From assembly GCA_965218625.1 (NCBI GenBank), contig CBDCLG010000014.1:1-64000 (forward strand): a stretch of DNA of 64,000 nt, written 5' to 3'. The DNA comes from Bin5 sp965218625. Lineage in GTDB: Bacteria > Chloroflexota > Anaerolineae > Caldilineales > Caldilineaceae. Shown here piece by piece: positions 17,661 through 26,720 of the stretch. The translations under genes and the position numbers were made by a program. The notes beneath the pieces are model-generated. The model saw only the letters and a list, made by a program, of their open reading frames with translations. It was not told the origin of the DNA and searched no databases. The number at the start of each line of letters is the position of its first letter. The stretch's first letter is position 1.

Positions 17661-18500
17661 CTAATTCGGGAGTTGGTTCAAGTGTATTTCCAGGCGGTCG
17701 AGCGTTTGCCGGGCTGCGCGCAGTTCGCGCAGGGTTTCTTCCCTGGATGCGGGCGCTTGCGATGGTTGCTGCCGCCGGCGTTCCTGCATGACTTCCTCCA
17801 GGTTATTGATGATGACGGCTATGAAGAGATTGGTTACGATAAAGCCGCTGATTATCACGAAGCTGACGAAGTAGACCCATGCCAGCGGCTGCTGCGCGGT
17901 GGCAGCCTGCATGATTTCGCCCCAGCCATCCATGGTTACGATTTGGAAGAGTGAAAGGACGGAGGCGCCGAGATCCCCCCAGTGTACCGGGTCGTGGTCA
18001 CTGAAACTGGAGTAGCCGACATAGGCGTACACATAGAGGATGATGCCCAGCAGGAGGACGATGTGGCCGGCGCTCGGTAGGGTGCGAATCAGTGTCGACA
18101 GGATCATGCGCAGCTCCTGGACGGTTGAAAGGCTGCGGAGAAGGCGCAGGAGGCGCAGCAACAGCAAGAGGATGACGTAGTCGGCGTAGTCAACGGAGGA
18201 GTCGGGGGAAGAGGCTGCAATGCTGACTACGAGGAAGGTAATTGTCAGGAAATCGAAGGTGTTCCAACCGTTTCTGAAGTAGCGGTCGGCCCTGGGCATA
18301 AGGGCAATTATCTTGAGAAGCGCTTCCAGGACGAGCACGAAGATCGCCAGGATCCAGAATAAGCCCATTCCGATCAGGTAGCGGTCGGCCAGTTCCTCGG
18401 AGGTGGCCACGCCGAGTAGAGCGGCGCTGCCGATGATGAGGATTACGAGGAGGTACTCGAATTTCCGCGCGTGAACGATGCGGTGCGCCAGCGCTCGCAT
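17661..18500 (-). CDS. Single-domain voltage-gated cation channel (bacterial NaV/CaV type)
   Basis: The 279-residue membrane protein has the six-segment ion-transport fold: S1 near 17-36, S2 and S3 up to about 100, an S4 with Arg every third residue (RLLRLLRSL), a pore region, and S6 ending FIVTNLFIAVIINNLEE. The pore motif is TMDGWGEIM, aligning with the TLESW filter of NaChBac-type channels but with Asp at the key acidic position. A C-terminal coiled coil (about 248-275) would support the tetramer. Length matches the family. Ion preference cannot be read with certainty. Confidence 0.88.
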   Translation of the reverse strand: MRALAHRIVHARKFEYLLVILIIGSAALLGVATSEELADRYLIGMGLFWILAIFVLVLEALLKIIALMPRADRYFRNGWNTFDFLTITFLVVSIAASSPDSSVDYADYVILLLLLRLLRLLRSLSTVQELRMILSTLIRTLPSAGHIVLLLGIILYVYAYVGYSSFSDHDPVHWGDLGASVLSLFQIVTMDGWGEIMQAATAQQPLAWVYFVSFVIISGFIVTNLFIAVIINNLEEVMQERRRQQPSQAPASREETLRELRAARQTLDRLEIHLNQLPN

Positions 18501-18572
18501 TTTACGGTTCCTCCTGGTGGAAAAACTGTTGGTATTCTGTTCAGTTGTTCGTCGGTACTGAAGCGAGGGGAG

Positions 18573-18645
<73 letters not shown>

Positions 18646-18717
18646 GGGATATGCTTTTGTGTGCCGGCCGGCGCGGCGTTCTTGCCGTAATCATGCCTGG
18701 CCGCTGTCGCCGGCCTG

Positions 18718-18790
<73 letters not shown>

Positions 18791-18965
18791 GTTTTCGCCG
18801 ACCTGCGGCAGACGCTCGGCACCGCCGGCCCGCGCATGTGAGAGTCCAGTATAGCAACAGGGCGCGCCGCGGTCAAATATGGCGGCGCGGGGTATCGTTT
18901 CGCTTTCTACCGGCCCGGCCCTTCAGCCAGCGCCGCGGCTGCCTGCTCGGAGCGGCGGGCCTCTT

Positions 18966-19445
18966 TCACCCAGCCTTGGCGCGGGCCCGCCGCCGCCGCG
19001 TGCGCGAGCCTTCGTGCACACCGGCGTGCCCGATGAAGTCGGCCATCGGCGTCATCGCCGCGACCTCGCCCACCAGGTCGAGCGGCAGGTCATCCAGCTT
19101 TGTGAAGCGCACGCACGACTTGCCCATATCCATCCTTTTGCCGGTCGCCAGGTAGCGTTCGCGGAACCAGGCCGCGGTCGCTTCATTGCCGTACACACTG
19201 GTCAGATAGAGCGACATATGGCGCTTCTGCGAAGCCAGCGCGATGTACATCAGCGGCTGGCCGTTGTAGGTTTCGGCGACGACGCTCGGCGGCACGATAT
19301 AGGAGATCATCCCGTACTGCATCGTCTCCTCGTAGCCCGCCGGCAGATTTTCCAGTATCACCGCCCGCACGGCGGCGATGGCCGCACGCCTGCCCTCGTC
19401 CAGCTCAGACAGATAGTCCTCGACCGTTTTGGCGTCGCTCTGCAT
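18966..19445 (-). CDS. DUF1801 protein
   Basis: The 159-residue protein starts at 19445 (MQSDAKTVEDYLSELDEGRR) after an AGAGGGAA ribosome site. It carries the DUF1801 (YdhG-like) fold: VEDYLSEL, MQYGMISY, LMYIALASQKRHMSLYL and the FTKLDDLP block. This small cytoplasmic family is often placed near VOC-fold genes, as here, and its biochemical role is unclear. The last 20 residues are an Arg-rich tail. It is the most diverged of four DUF1801 genes in this region. Confidence 0.82.
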   Translation of the reverse strand: MQSDAKTVEDYLSELDEGRRAAIAAVRAVILENLPAGYEETMQYGMISYIVPPSVVAETYNGQPLMYIALASQKRHMSLYLTSVYGNEATAAWFRERYLATGKRMDMGKSCVRFTKLDDLPLDLVGEVAAMTPMADFIGHAGVHEGSRTRRRRARAKAG

Positions 19446-19483
19446 TGTTCCCTCTTTTCTCTTGGCTGTTTTCCGCCGGCATT

Positions 19484-19969
19484 TCAGTCCTCGACATGCA
19501 GGAAGCCGGGCCAGCCGGGCAGGGCGCCCGACTGCCGCATCCACGCCTCCATCTGCGCCTCGTCGAGCTCGCCCGCGTAGATGTCGACCCAGCGCGCGTC
19601 CGGGTCCTTGCCGGCGCCGGGCGGTTCGGGGTCCAAGCGGGCGCCGTTGAGGAAGGTCACCTTGATGTAGCGGGTAAAGACGTGGTAGCTGACGAACCAG
19701 CCCTGGCCGACGATGCCGTAGAAGGGCGAGTTCCAGCGCACCGCCTTGCGCACTTCGGGCACGGCGCGCACGATCAGCGCGTCGAGCCGGCGCCCGACGT
19801 CGCTCTTCCAGCCCGGCATGGCGGCGATGTAGGCCTGGACCGGCGCGTCGCCGTCGGCTTTCGCGATCTGTGGGTTGCCTCCGCTCAGCAGCTTCGGCTT
19901 GGCGTCGTCCTGCGCGCCGCCCTTTTCCCTGGCCGCGCCGGTCGATTTGCGGGAACTTTTGATTGCCAT
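19484..19969 (-). CDS. DUF1801 protein, tandem copy 1
   Basis: The 161-residue protein has a charged N-terminal extension, then GGNPQIAKADGDAPVQAYIA and VRWNSPFYGIVGQGWF, the DUF1801 core with its conserved Trp-Asn-Ser-Pro. It is over half identical to the next gene upstream (20025). The start at 19969 gives ATG after a GGAGCCAGGACA sequence. The gap to the downstream DUF1801 gene is 38 bp, so the three probably form an operon. Confidence 0.82.
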   Translation of the reverse strand: MAIKSSRKSTGAAREKGGAQDDAKPKLLSGGNPQIAKADGDAPVQAYIAAMPGWKSDVGRRLDALIVRAVPEVRKAVRWNSPFYGIVGQGWFVSYHVFTRYIKVTFLNGARLDPEPPGAGKDPDARWVDIYAGELDEAQMEAWMRQSGALPGWPGFLHVED

Positions 19970-20024
19970 TGTCCTGGCTCCTCCGCGCGCCGCTCCGGCC
20001 TGGACCGGCCGCCGGGCGCGTTTT

Positions 20025-20507
20025 TCAGCTCTCCGTTTTTCGGGTCAGCTCCCAGCCCGGCAGCGCGGCCGCCTGTCGCACCCATGCCGTCATCTCCTCC
20101 TCGTCGAGCGCGTCTTCGTAGACGTCGACCCAGCGCATGTTTTCGTCCTTGCCGCCGGGCGGAACCGGCTGCAGAGAGGCGCCTTTGAAGAAGGTGACCT
20201 TGACGTAGCGGGTATAGACGCGAAAGCTCAGGAACCAGCCCTGGCCCTCGATGCCGTAGAAGGGCGAGTTCCAGCGTACGCATTTGCGCACGCCGGGCAC
20301 GGCGCGCTCGATGAGGTTGTCGAGCCGGCGGCCGATGTCGCTTTTCCAGCCGGGCATGGCCGCGATGTAGGCCTGGACAGGCGCGTCGCCGTCGGCCTTG
20401 GCGATCTGCGGGTTGCCCCCGCTCATCAGTTTCGGCTTGGCGCCGCTCTGCGCGCCTCCGGGCGTCTCAGTCGCGTTGGCGGCGTTGTCGGATTCTTCGG
20501 TTCCCAT
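20025..20507 (-). CDS. DUF1801 protein, tandem copy 2
   Basis: This close paralogue of the 19484 gene shares GGNPQIAKADGDAPVQAYIA and RWNSPFYGI-GQGWFLS. The ATG at 20507 is preferred because GGAG lies 8 bp upstream; a GTG three codons earlier is possible. The C-terminal half differs more than the core. Function is not established for the family. It heads a leftward run of three DUF1801 genes. Confidence 0.82.
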   Translation of the reverse strand: MGTEESDNAANATETPGGAQSGAKPKLMSGGNPQIAKADGDAPVQAYIAAMPGWKSDIGRRLDNLIERAVPGVRKCVRWNSPFYGIEGQGWFLSFRVYTRYVKVTFFKGASLQPVPPGGKDENMRWVDVYEDALDEEEMTAWVRQAAALPGWELTRKTES

Positions 20508-20872
20508 TGTCTTCACTCCGCTGCGCGCGCCTTTTCCTGTGTGTTTGAGGAACCATGAATGCGGTAGTCCCGGGCCGGAATGAGTCGAGCCAAGGGGACC
20601 TTGAACTTTCGATCACCGTTATGCCATTCAAGCCCTCTCGCAGCCGGGCTGCGGCGGCGATGTGAAAGCAAACCGCCTCCACCGCACCCGCATTCACGAT
20701 ATAGAGGTCCAACCCGCCTGTCAAATCCGACCCCTTTCCACTCTTCTACCAGCAAAGAGCATTTCCTTTTCATTCGTGCCTTCCGATTTTTCGCCGCGTC
20801 AGCGGTGGTGATGTAAGATCGGGGCTCTGTGCCTTGTGATCTGTAACCATTTGGAAAGGAAAAACAGCCGCG

Positions 20873-21307
20873 ATGCAAACGGCCAAACGTATTTTCGTGA
20901 ATCTCCCCGTTAGCAACCTCACCAGATCGGTCGACTTTTTCTCCGAGCTCGGCTTTGCCTTCGACGACCAGTTTGCCGGCGACCACGCCGCCTGTATGAT
21001 TATCGGCGAGAACATGTTCGCCATGTTGCTCGTCGAGGAATACTTCAAACGCTTCATTCCCCGCAAAGAGATCGCCGACAGCGAAGAGAGCGCCGAAGTC
21101 GTCGTCGCCCTATCGGTCGACTGCCGCGACGAGGTCGACTGCACGCTCGACAAGGCGGTCGCGGCCGGCGGCAGCGAATGCCGCGACGCCACCGACGCGG
21201 GCTGGATGTACGGCCGCGCCTTCCAGGACCCCGACGGCCACGTCTGGGAGATCTTTTCGGTCGACCGCAGCCGCATGGAGCAGGCGATAAACGGCAAGGG
21301 AAAGTAG
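20873..21307 (+). CDS. VOC-superfamily (glyoxalase-like) protein
   Basis: The 144-residue protein has the two beta-alpha-beta-beta-beta modules of the vicinal oxygen chelate fold: IFVNLPVSNLTRSVDFFSEL at the start, then MLLVEEYFKRF, and GWMYGRAFQDPDGHVWEIFSV at the end. The latter carries the usual metal-ligand region, where the final Glu of WEIF is a typical ligand. AAAGGAAAA precedes the ATG. Substrates vary widely in this superfamily, so no reaction is assigned. The DUF1801 genes lie divergently upstream. Confidence 0.85.
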   Translation: MQTAKRIFVNLPVSNLTRSVDFFSELGFAFDDQFAGDHAACMIIGENMFAMLLVEEYFKRFIPRKEIADSEESAEVVVALSVDCRDEVDCTLDKAVAAGGSECRDATDAGWMYGRAFQDPDGHVWEIFSVDRSRMEQAINGKGK

Positions 21308-21431
21308 ACGGCAATGGCGCGGATGAGCAAGATCAGCCCGTGTCCCTGGTTCGACGGCCGGGTTGAAGCCGCGGCCAAAAGCTGAATTCCAAGAACAAAA
21401 TCTGAAGCCCGGTAACGAAAGGACCAGTGCA

Positions 21432-21848
21432 GTGAATCTCAGCATCTACCTCAACTTCGACGGCAACTGCCGCGAGGCGTTCGAATTCTACCGCTCGGTC
21501 TTCGGCGGCGAATTTCTGACGATCGCCGCCTTCTCCGAAGGGCCGGAGGACATGCCGGTCGCCGACGAGGAGAAGGACCGCGTCATGCACGTGAGCCTGC
21601 CGATCGGCGAAAGCGTTCTGATGGGCAGCGACATCTCCGCCAGCCACGGCCCACCTTTCCAGGCCGGCAACAACTTCTCGGTCTCCTGCCACCCGCAGAC
21701 CCGCGCAGAGGTTGACCGCTATTTCGCGGCCATTTCCGCAGGCGGCACGGTCGTGATGCAGCCGGAGGACCAGTTCTGGGGCTCCTATTTCGGCATGTGC
21801 GTCGACAAGTTCGGCGTTTCCTGGCAGTTCAACTGCGATCTGTTGTAG
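21432..21848 (+). CDS. PhnB-like VOC-fold protein
   Basis: The 138-residue protein starts with a GTG at 21432, preceded by GAAAGGA; the open frame upstream lacks a good ribosome site. VNLSIYLNFDGNCREAFEFY and the C-terminal GSYFGMCVDKFGVSWQF are typical of the PhnB/DUF1801-associated VOC subgroup. These proteins share the glyoxalase fold but often lack a full metal site. It probably acts in the cytoplasm. It is co-oriented with the VOC gene at 20873 and the DUF899 gene at 21962. Confidence 0.82.
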   Translation: MNLSIYLNFDGNCREAFEFYRSVFGGEFLTIAAFSEGPEDMPVADEEKDRVMHVSLPIGESVLMGSDISASHGPPFQAGNNFSVSCHPQTRAEVDRYFAAISAGGTVVMQPEDQFWGSYFGMCVDKFGVSWQFNCDLL

Positions 21849-23005
21849 CAGGAGCGATCAGTTTCCAGTGGACGGTTGCCGGTTGAAAAGGGGCGTGAGC
21901 GATAAAGAGGGCTATCCGAAAGGCTGGAAACGCAAAACAGACTTTTCGCCAGGAGAATACGATGGCACATGCTGACGCTGAATTCGACAAGGAACTCGAG
22001 GCCGCCTACAAGGAGCTGGACAGGGCCCAGAAGAGGCTGGCCGAGCTGCGGCGTCAGCTTCCGCACGAGGCGGTCAGCGACTACGAGCTGCAGGGCCCGG
22101 ACGGCCCGGTCAACCTCTCGGCGCTGTTCGGAGAGAAGGAGGACCTGATCCTGGTCCACAACATGGGCTCGGGCTGCTCCTACTGCACGCTGTGGGCCGA
22201 CAATTTCAACGGCGTCGCCGACCACCTGCAGGACCGCGCCGCCTTCGTGCTGGTCTCGCCGGACAGCCCGGCCGATCAGCAGGCGTTCGCGCGCGGGCGC
22301 GGCTGGCGCTTCCCGCTCTACTCGGCGGCGGACTCGACGTTCACGGCCGACATGGGCTTCCAGAGCACGGCGGGCGGCTTCATGTCGGGCTACCAGCCGG
22401 GCGTCTCGGTCTTCCGCAAGAACGGTGACGGCGGCATCACGCGCGTGGCCAAGGACCATTTCGGGCCGGGCGACTCCTATTGCGGCATTTGGCATCTGTT
22501 CAGCCTGCTGCCCGACGGCCATGATGGCTGGAATCCGCAGTTTGCGTATTAGGGGTGAAGGGCAGTGGATAGTGGATAGTGGATAGTTGCCGGTGGTTAG
22601 TGGCCGGTGGACTAGTTGCCGGTTGGCCTCTCCTTTTCTGTGGGCGAGCGCTGCCTGGATGAGGGCATGAACGGCGGGGCGCGCGGCGTCCTGCAGGTTG
22701 CGGACTTTTACATGGCGCATCCTGGCGCCGGCGCCTTCGAGCAGGCCCGCCGGGTCGGGCAGGGCGGCGCCCTGGTAGAAGCCGAGATTGACCCAGCGTT
22801 TGTGCGGCAGCAGATAGGCGTAGCCGTCGAGCATCTTCCTCGGGCCGACGCCGTAGGTGGCGGCGCGGTCGCCGAGCCGCACGACCTCGCACGCGTCCGG
22901 GTCGACGGCGAAGACGGTGGCGCGCAGGGCCTTCATCACCGGACGCAAGGGCTCCTCGGTCATCTGCAGCAACTCCTCGTAACTTCCTAACCTGGCTTCG
23001 GACAT
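21785..23005 (-). CDS. DUF1801 protein whose frame runs on antisense to the DUF899 gene
   Basis: The ATG at 23005 follows GGAGGAAAA. The first 125 or so codons encode a DUF1801 domain (YEELLQMTEEPLRPVMKALR, PHKRWVNLGFYQGAALPDP, MRHVKVRN). The domain ends near 22620, but no stop occurs until 21785, so the frame continues antisense through the DUF899 gene. The 280-codon extension looks like a shadow of that gene. The gene probably lost its stop, perhaps at the short AGTGGAT tandem repeats at about 22563-22587. The product may be extended, or transcription may end earlier. Confidence 0.6.
   Translation of the reverse strand: MSEARLGSYEELLQMTEEPLRPVMKALRATVFAVDPDACEVVRLGDRAATYGVGPRKMLDGYAYLLPHKRWVNLGFYQGAALPDPAGLLEGAGARMRHVKVRNLQDAARPAVHALIQAALAHRKGEANRQLVHRPLTTGNYPLSTIHCPSPLIRKLRIPAIMAVGQQAEQMPNAAIGVARPEMVLGHARDAAVTVLAEDRDARLVARHEAARRALEAHVGRERRVRRRVEREAPAAPARERLLIGRAVRRDQHEGGAVLQVVGDAVEIVGPQRAVGAARAHVVDQDQVLLLSEQRREVDRAVRALQLVVADRLVRKLTPQLGQPLLGPVQLLVGGLEFLVEFSVSMCHRILLAKSLFCVSSLSDSPLYRSRPFSTGNRPLETDRSCYNRSQLNCQETPNLSTHMPK
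21962..22552 (+). CDS. DUF899-family thioredoxin-like protein
   Basis: The 196-residue protein starts with an ATG after AGGAGAATACG. A helical N-terminus (residues 8-38, charged) precedes a thioredoxin-like domain with the Cys-containing motif GSGCSYCTLWAD (C-x-x-C) near residues 72-75 and the conserved SVFRK and YCGIWHLFSLLPDGHDGWNPQ near the C-terminus. DUF899 proteins resemble peroxiredoxin-type enzymes; a redox role is inferred only. The long leftward frame of the 21785-23005 gene runs through it on the other strand. Confidence 0.82.
   Translation: MAHADAEFDKELEAAYKELDRAQKRLAELRRQLPHEAVSDYELQGPDGPVNLSALFGEKEDLILVHNMGSGCSYCTLWADNFNGVADHLQDRAAFVLVSPDSPADQQAFARGRGWRFPLYSAADSTFTADMGFQSTAGGFMSGYQPGVSVFRKNGDGGITRVAKDHFGPGDSYCGIWHLFSLLPDGHDGWNPQFAY
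22563..22620. repeat. Short tandem and near-repeat sequence between convergent genes
   Basis: AGTGGAT occurs three times in tandem, followed by three near-copies of a GTTGCCGGT-like element. The stretch lies just after the DUF899 stop and inside the open extension of the DUF1801 frame, with no coding character of its own. Confidence 0.5.
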
Positions 23006-23038
23006 TTTTCCTCCTCGGGTCGTTTGGGCTCTCTTCAA

Positions 23039-23747
23039 GCTGTGTGCCGTGGGTAGTTTCTTGGTTATCTAGTTTCTAGTTTTTAGTGCTGATTTCGCGT
23101 GCGGCGGAGTGGCGTTGGGCAGTTACTGTGTGGGTATGAGCAGAGTGCGCACCCTTGCAGATTTTTGCGCAGTTTTTAGCCTGATGATTGGGCGTGCGTG
23201 CCTTGGGTAGTTTCCAGGGCTCGTTGACATTTGTCTGAACTATGATTTTTCTGATTCATATGATGGACATGAGTAAACGGCACTGGCTTTTGAGACGGGC
23301 TTCTTTTTTGCGAGTCAGGTGAATCAGAGGCCGGACTGGTCTCGGGCGGCGATGTTAATGTCAATTCCGAAAATTTTGGCGGAAATGTCAACGGCTGATA
23401 TTTGGTTGTTAAGGTGAAGGCCGGTTTGGGTGTAGCGACGAGCTGCCGGCTATGGGTATAGCATACGCGATCGGATGGTTTCTTGCACGGCGGACGGGAG
23501 GACCGGGTGGGGATGGGAGCTGCAAGGGCCGCGGTCAGGAGATCGGAGGGGGTGAAGCCGGAAGAGGGAGTGTGGATTCGGCCGGATGGCGGCGTAGGGT
23601 GACGGCACATGCGGGCATTCGGATAGGGGAGCGGGACTGGCAGCGGCAGCGGTATTGCTGCCGGGGAGACCCAATCCTGCCGGATGACGCTGGCAGAACC
23701 GGGTCGCGGCCGCTCGCACGCCATTGCGCGCGAGCGGCACCCGTTCC
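23039..23747. other. About 700 bp with no supported gene
   Basis: The first 350 bp are poorer in GC than their surroundings and hold no frame with a ribosome site. The rest (23400-23747) has long open frames only in the antisense of GC-rich DNA. I see no RNA gene, no clear promoter and no strong hairpin. It lies between the start of the DUF1801 gene and the end of the LysM-PA14 gene. Confidence 0.5.
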
Positions 23748-25273
23748 CTAGCGCCTTCTCTCCCACCAGACGGAGACGGCGGCCAGCTCTTCGGCTTCGA
23801 AGTATTCGGCGCGGACGGTGTGATTGCCGCGGGCCGAGGTTGATGTCTCCGTATGACCTGGTGGCGGGATGGATGTTCCAGTCCTCAAGGACCAGGCTGT
23901 CGTTGACATAGAGGCGCACGCCGTCGTCGGCGCGGGCGAAGAAGCGATAGGCGCCGGCCTCGAAGTGGCGGGTTGTGGTCCAGGCGGCGCTGAAGTTGTC
24001 GCCGGCGACGGTCGGGCCGGGCTGGCCCGTGTGCCAGTCGAACCTGATGAACGGGTCCTGCCGCTGCAGGACGGGCTCTCCGCTGAGCGTCCGGTTGGGA
24101 TAGAAGGCGGCCGTCCGCGTTTGTCGGCGCGCCGCCGGCGGTGACGCGCAGCCTGCGCCCGACGTAGGTGAGGGCCGGGTCGCGGATGTCGAAGTCGATC
24201 ACGGCGCGCTGGCACATGCCGGCGTGCGGGTGGGCGTCGGTGTGGAGATGGGCCATCTCGGAGATGCGTTGGCCGTCGCTGTTTTCGACCCAGAACCACC
24301 AGTTGCCGGCGCGCGGGCCGCCGCCGTCGAGGACGTGGACGTAGCCGCCGGGAACGCCGTTCTCGCCGGTGACCCGCCTTGCGACCACGTGGTCGTCGGG
24401 CTGCCAGCTGAAGACGACCCGGAAGCCGGCGGCGGGCTGGCCGTTGACCCGCACGGCGCCGCGCACCTGCGTGCTGTCGGCATTGGGCTCGCAGCGCACG
24501 ACCGCGGCCCGGTTGACGAGGCCATTCGAAGCTCTCAGCGCCTCGACCGGGACGTTGTACAGGCTGGCGATGGCGGCCAGCGTCTCGCCGCGCCGGGCGA
24601 CGTGATAGGTGCGGTAGGCGGGCGGGCGGGGCAGGCCAACCGCGGCGCCGCCGCTGACGGGAATGCGCAGCGCGCGCCCGACGTAGGTCACGTTCGGGTT
24701 GCGAAGCTCGAAGTCGATCACGGCGCGCTGGCAGTTGCCGTAGTGGGAGTCTCTGTGCGTTTCGAGATGCGCCATTTCGGAGATGCGGCTGCCGGCCTCG
24801 TTTTCGACCCAGAACCACCAGTTGCCGGCGCGGGCGCCGCCGCCGAGCACAAAGTTGTACTCGCCGCCGGCCCCGGTGGCGGTCTTGACGACCGCGTTGC
24901 CGTCGGGCTGCCAGCTGAACGCGACCCGGTAGCCGCCGGCGGGCTGGCCGTTGACCCGCACGGTGCCGCGCACCTGTGTGCTGTCGGCGTTGGGGTGGCA
25001 GGAGAGGACGGCTGCGCGGTTGTCGAGGTTATTGGCCCGCCTCAGCTCCTGGACGGAGACGCCGTAGAGCGTTGCAATGCCGGCGAGCGTTTCGCCGGGT
25101 CTGACGATGTGGATGTAAGGGATCGCCGGCGTCCGCAGGGAGGCTGCGCGCGCCGGCTGCGGAAACAAGGTGAGCAGCAGCGCGAGCGTGAGCAGCAGGA
25201 CCAGGAGCAGCATTGTCGCTGCTTTCGTCTGCGTGCGCCGGTTTCCATTGGAAAGCGAAGTTTTTAGGGCCAT
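23748..25273 (-). pseudogene. Secreted LysM-PA14 protein with two frameshifts
   Basis: The start at 25273 follows GGAGGAAGGCG. A signal peptide (about residues 18-43) is followed by a LysM domain (IHIVRPGETLAGIATLYG), a beta domain (about 95-205), a second LysM (YHVARRGETLAAIASLYN) and a repeated beta domain. Near 24112-24140 the coding frame changes to one encoding a PA14-like domain (ADDGVRLYVNDSLVLEDW), and near 23845 it changes again to end in HTVRAEYFEAEELAAVSVWW. LysM binds peptidoglycan and PA14 binds glycans, so the intact protein would be a wall-anchored carbohydrate binder. As written, the PA14 half is lost. Confidence 0.75.
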
Positions 25274-25321
25274 CGCCTTCCTCCTTTCTTTATTTCAAGT
25301 TGCGCTGCTGCGGCCGCAGGG

Positions 25322-25558
25322 TCACTGAAGCCACGGCGGTATCCGCTGCCATTGGGTCAGCAGCACAAGTCGGAACGCGGCGTCGATGGACTGCGCCGGT
25401 TCTCGGGCCGGTCGCTTTGTGCGGATGTGGTGCGGCGTAAAGAGGGGAACGGGTTCGATTGCGTCGGCCAGGAAGGCCGACGGCCAGATGGAGAGCGTCC
25501 TGGCGACAGACGGTCCACTGGTGTACAGGGCGCCTTTGACCTGTTTCCGGTGGGACAT
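25322..25558 (-). CDS. Small hypothetical protein
   Basis: A 78-codon frame starts with ATG at 25558, 8 bp after a perfect AGGAGG. It has no recognisable domain, no signal peptide and no clear membrane segment; PSAFLADAIEP and a Gln/Trp-containing tail are its only visible features. It ends about 50 bp before the LysM-PA14 start, so it could be the first gene of that transcript. The strong ribosome site is the main reason to keep it. Confidence 0.45.
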   Translation of the reverse strand: MSHRKQVKGALYTSGPSVARTLSIWPSAFLADAIEPVPLFTPHHIRTKRPAREPAQSIDAAFRLVLLTQWQRIPPWLQ

Positions 25559-26720
25559 TGGTACTACCTCCTGTGCGTGGGTGGTACGGATGCTGCTTAT
25601 GGATGCAGCCCGACCGCGCGCTCGCGACCGCCGTGCGGCGGCGAGGCGGGGCCGGGCTGGGATGTAGGCTGGGTGTGTTGCTGCGGAAGGGGGTGGGGAC
25701 GGCCGCGGGGGCGGTCCCCAGTCTCCCGGGGGTGCGTGCGGTTTGGGGAGGGTCAGACGCCTGGAAGGCGAATCGTCGTTGATTGCCCATGGTTCTGTTG
25801 TTGCGGCTGTTTGCGGCGGTGCGTCCGTCGGTCTGCTGTCAGGAAGGGTCCTGGATGACGGGGCGGGTGGGGCCGTAGATTGCCGCTGTCCTTGATGACA
25901 GGGTACGCCCCGGGACGGGGGAAGTCAATAGAAATGGGGATATGCTAACGGAACTCTTATGCGGGGTGGGGGAATCGCGGGGCGCCGTATGTTTCTGTCC
26001 CGTATGTACTCGCGGTCGATGCTTGCGCGTTCAGGCGGCCGGCCAGGTGTCGCTCGTTGTAGTCCGGCGGCGGGTGGAAGTTGGCGCCCCCTGAGTGTGC
26101 TGGCGGACCGGCGCAGTTGACGGCCGGTCAATCGCGTGGGTTGGTAGAGCAGCGTAGATGGCGGCGCGGCGTTACGCCGGGTTGCTCGCTATCTGTCGCT
26201 GTCTGCCGGGATTTTCAGCCGGGCGGCGAGGTGGGGGAGGGGAGAAGGGAGTGCCGCCGGCTGGAGGGCAGTTCACAAATGTAGTACAAGGGGGCATTGG
26301 GGTCAAACGGGGATCTTTTGGGGCGGATGGGGATTGGGTTGGTTGTTCGCGGCGCTCGGGCGGCGGGGCTGGAGTGGGATGTGTGCTGGGTGTTTTGCTG
26401 TGGACGGGGAGTGGGGACGGCGCGGGGGCTCGAGCGTAGCGGAAGACACTGGACTGATCGAATCGTACGCCGGGAGTCGAGGGAGTTTGAAGCAGGTGTC
26501 TACAACTGAACTACGAATCAGGCCATAGGGTGAGGCAATTCACAAGGCATGCGGCAGGCCAAATTCAGTTGTCAAGACGGAGGCACATCACGTCGCAGGC
26601 TATCACATCTGTCTTGGTGCACTCTAAACTTTCCCATTTAGTGGTCCAGCCATTGGGACCAACCACCTATTACTTATTTCTTGTGAGGAAGGTCGCGACT
26701 CTGCAGAAATAGTCTCCCGG
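25559..26720. other. Repeat-rich DNA without supported genes
   Basis: No frame here has both coding character and a ribosome site. The stretch holds imperfect copies of dispersed sequences: 25628-25718 resembles 26347-26440 (GGGCTGG..GTGTGTTGCTG type), 25749-25845 resembles 27408-27495 (GGCGAATCGTCGTTGATTGCC core), and 25893-25985 is repeated at 37133-37215 beside the CRISPR array. A degenerate copy of the small stem-loop repeat found at 32283 lies near 26625-26665. It looks like a scrap zone of recombined intergenic DNA. Confidence 0.5.

Noticed and set aside
20513..20986. 157-codon leftward frame upstream of the DUF1801 genes
   Set aside because: It overlaps the start of the VOC gene antisense and shows no motif or ribosome site.
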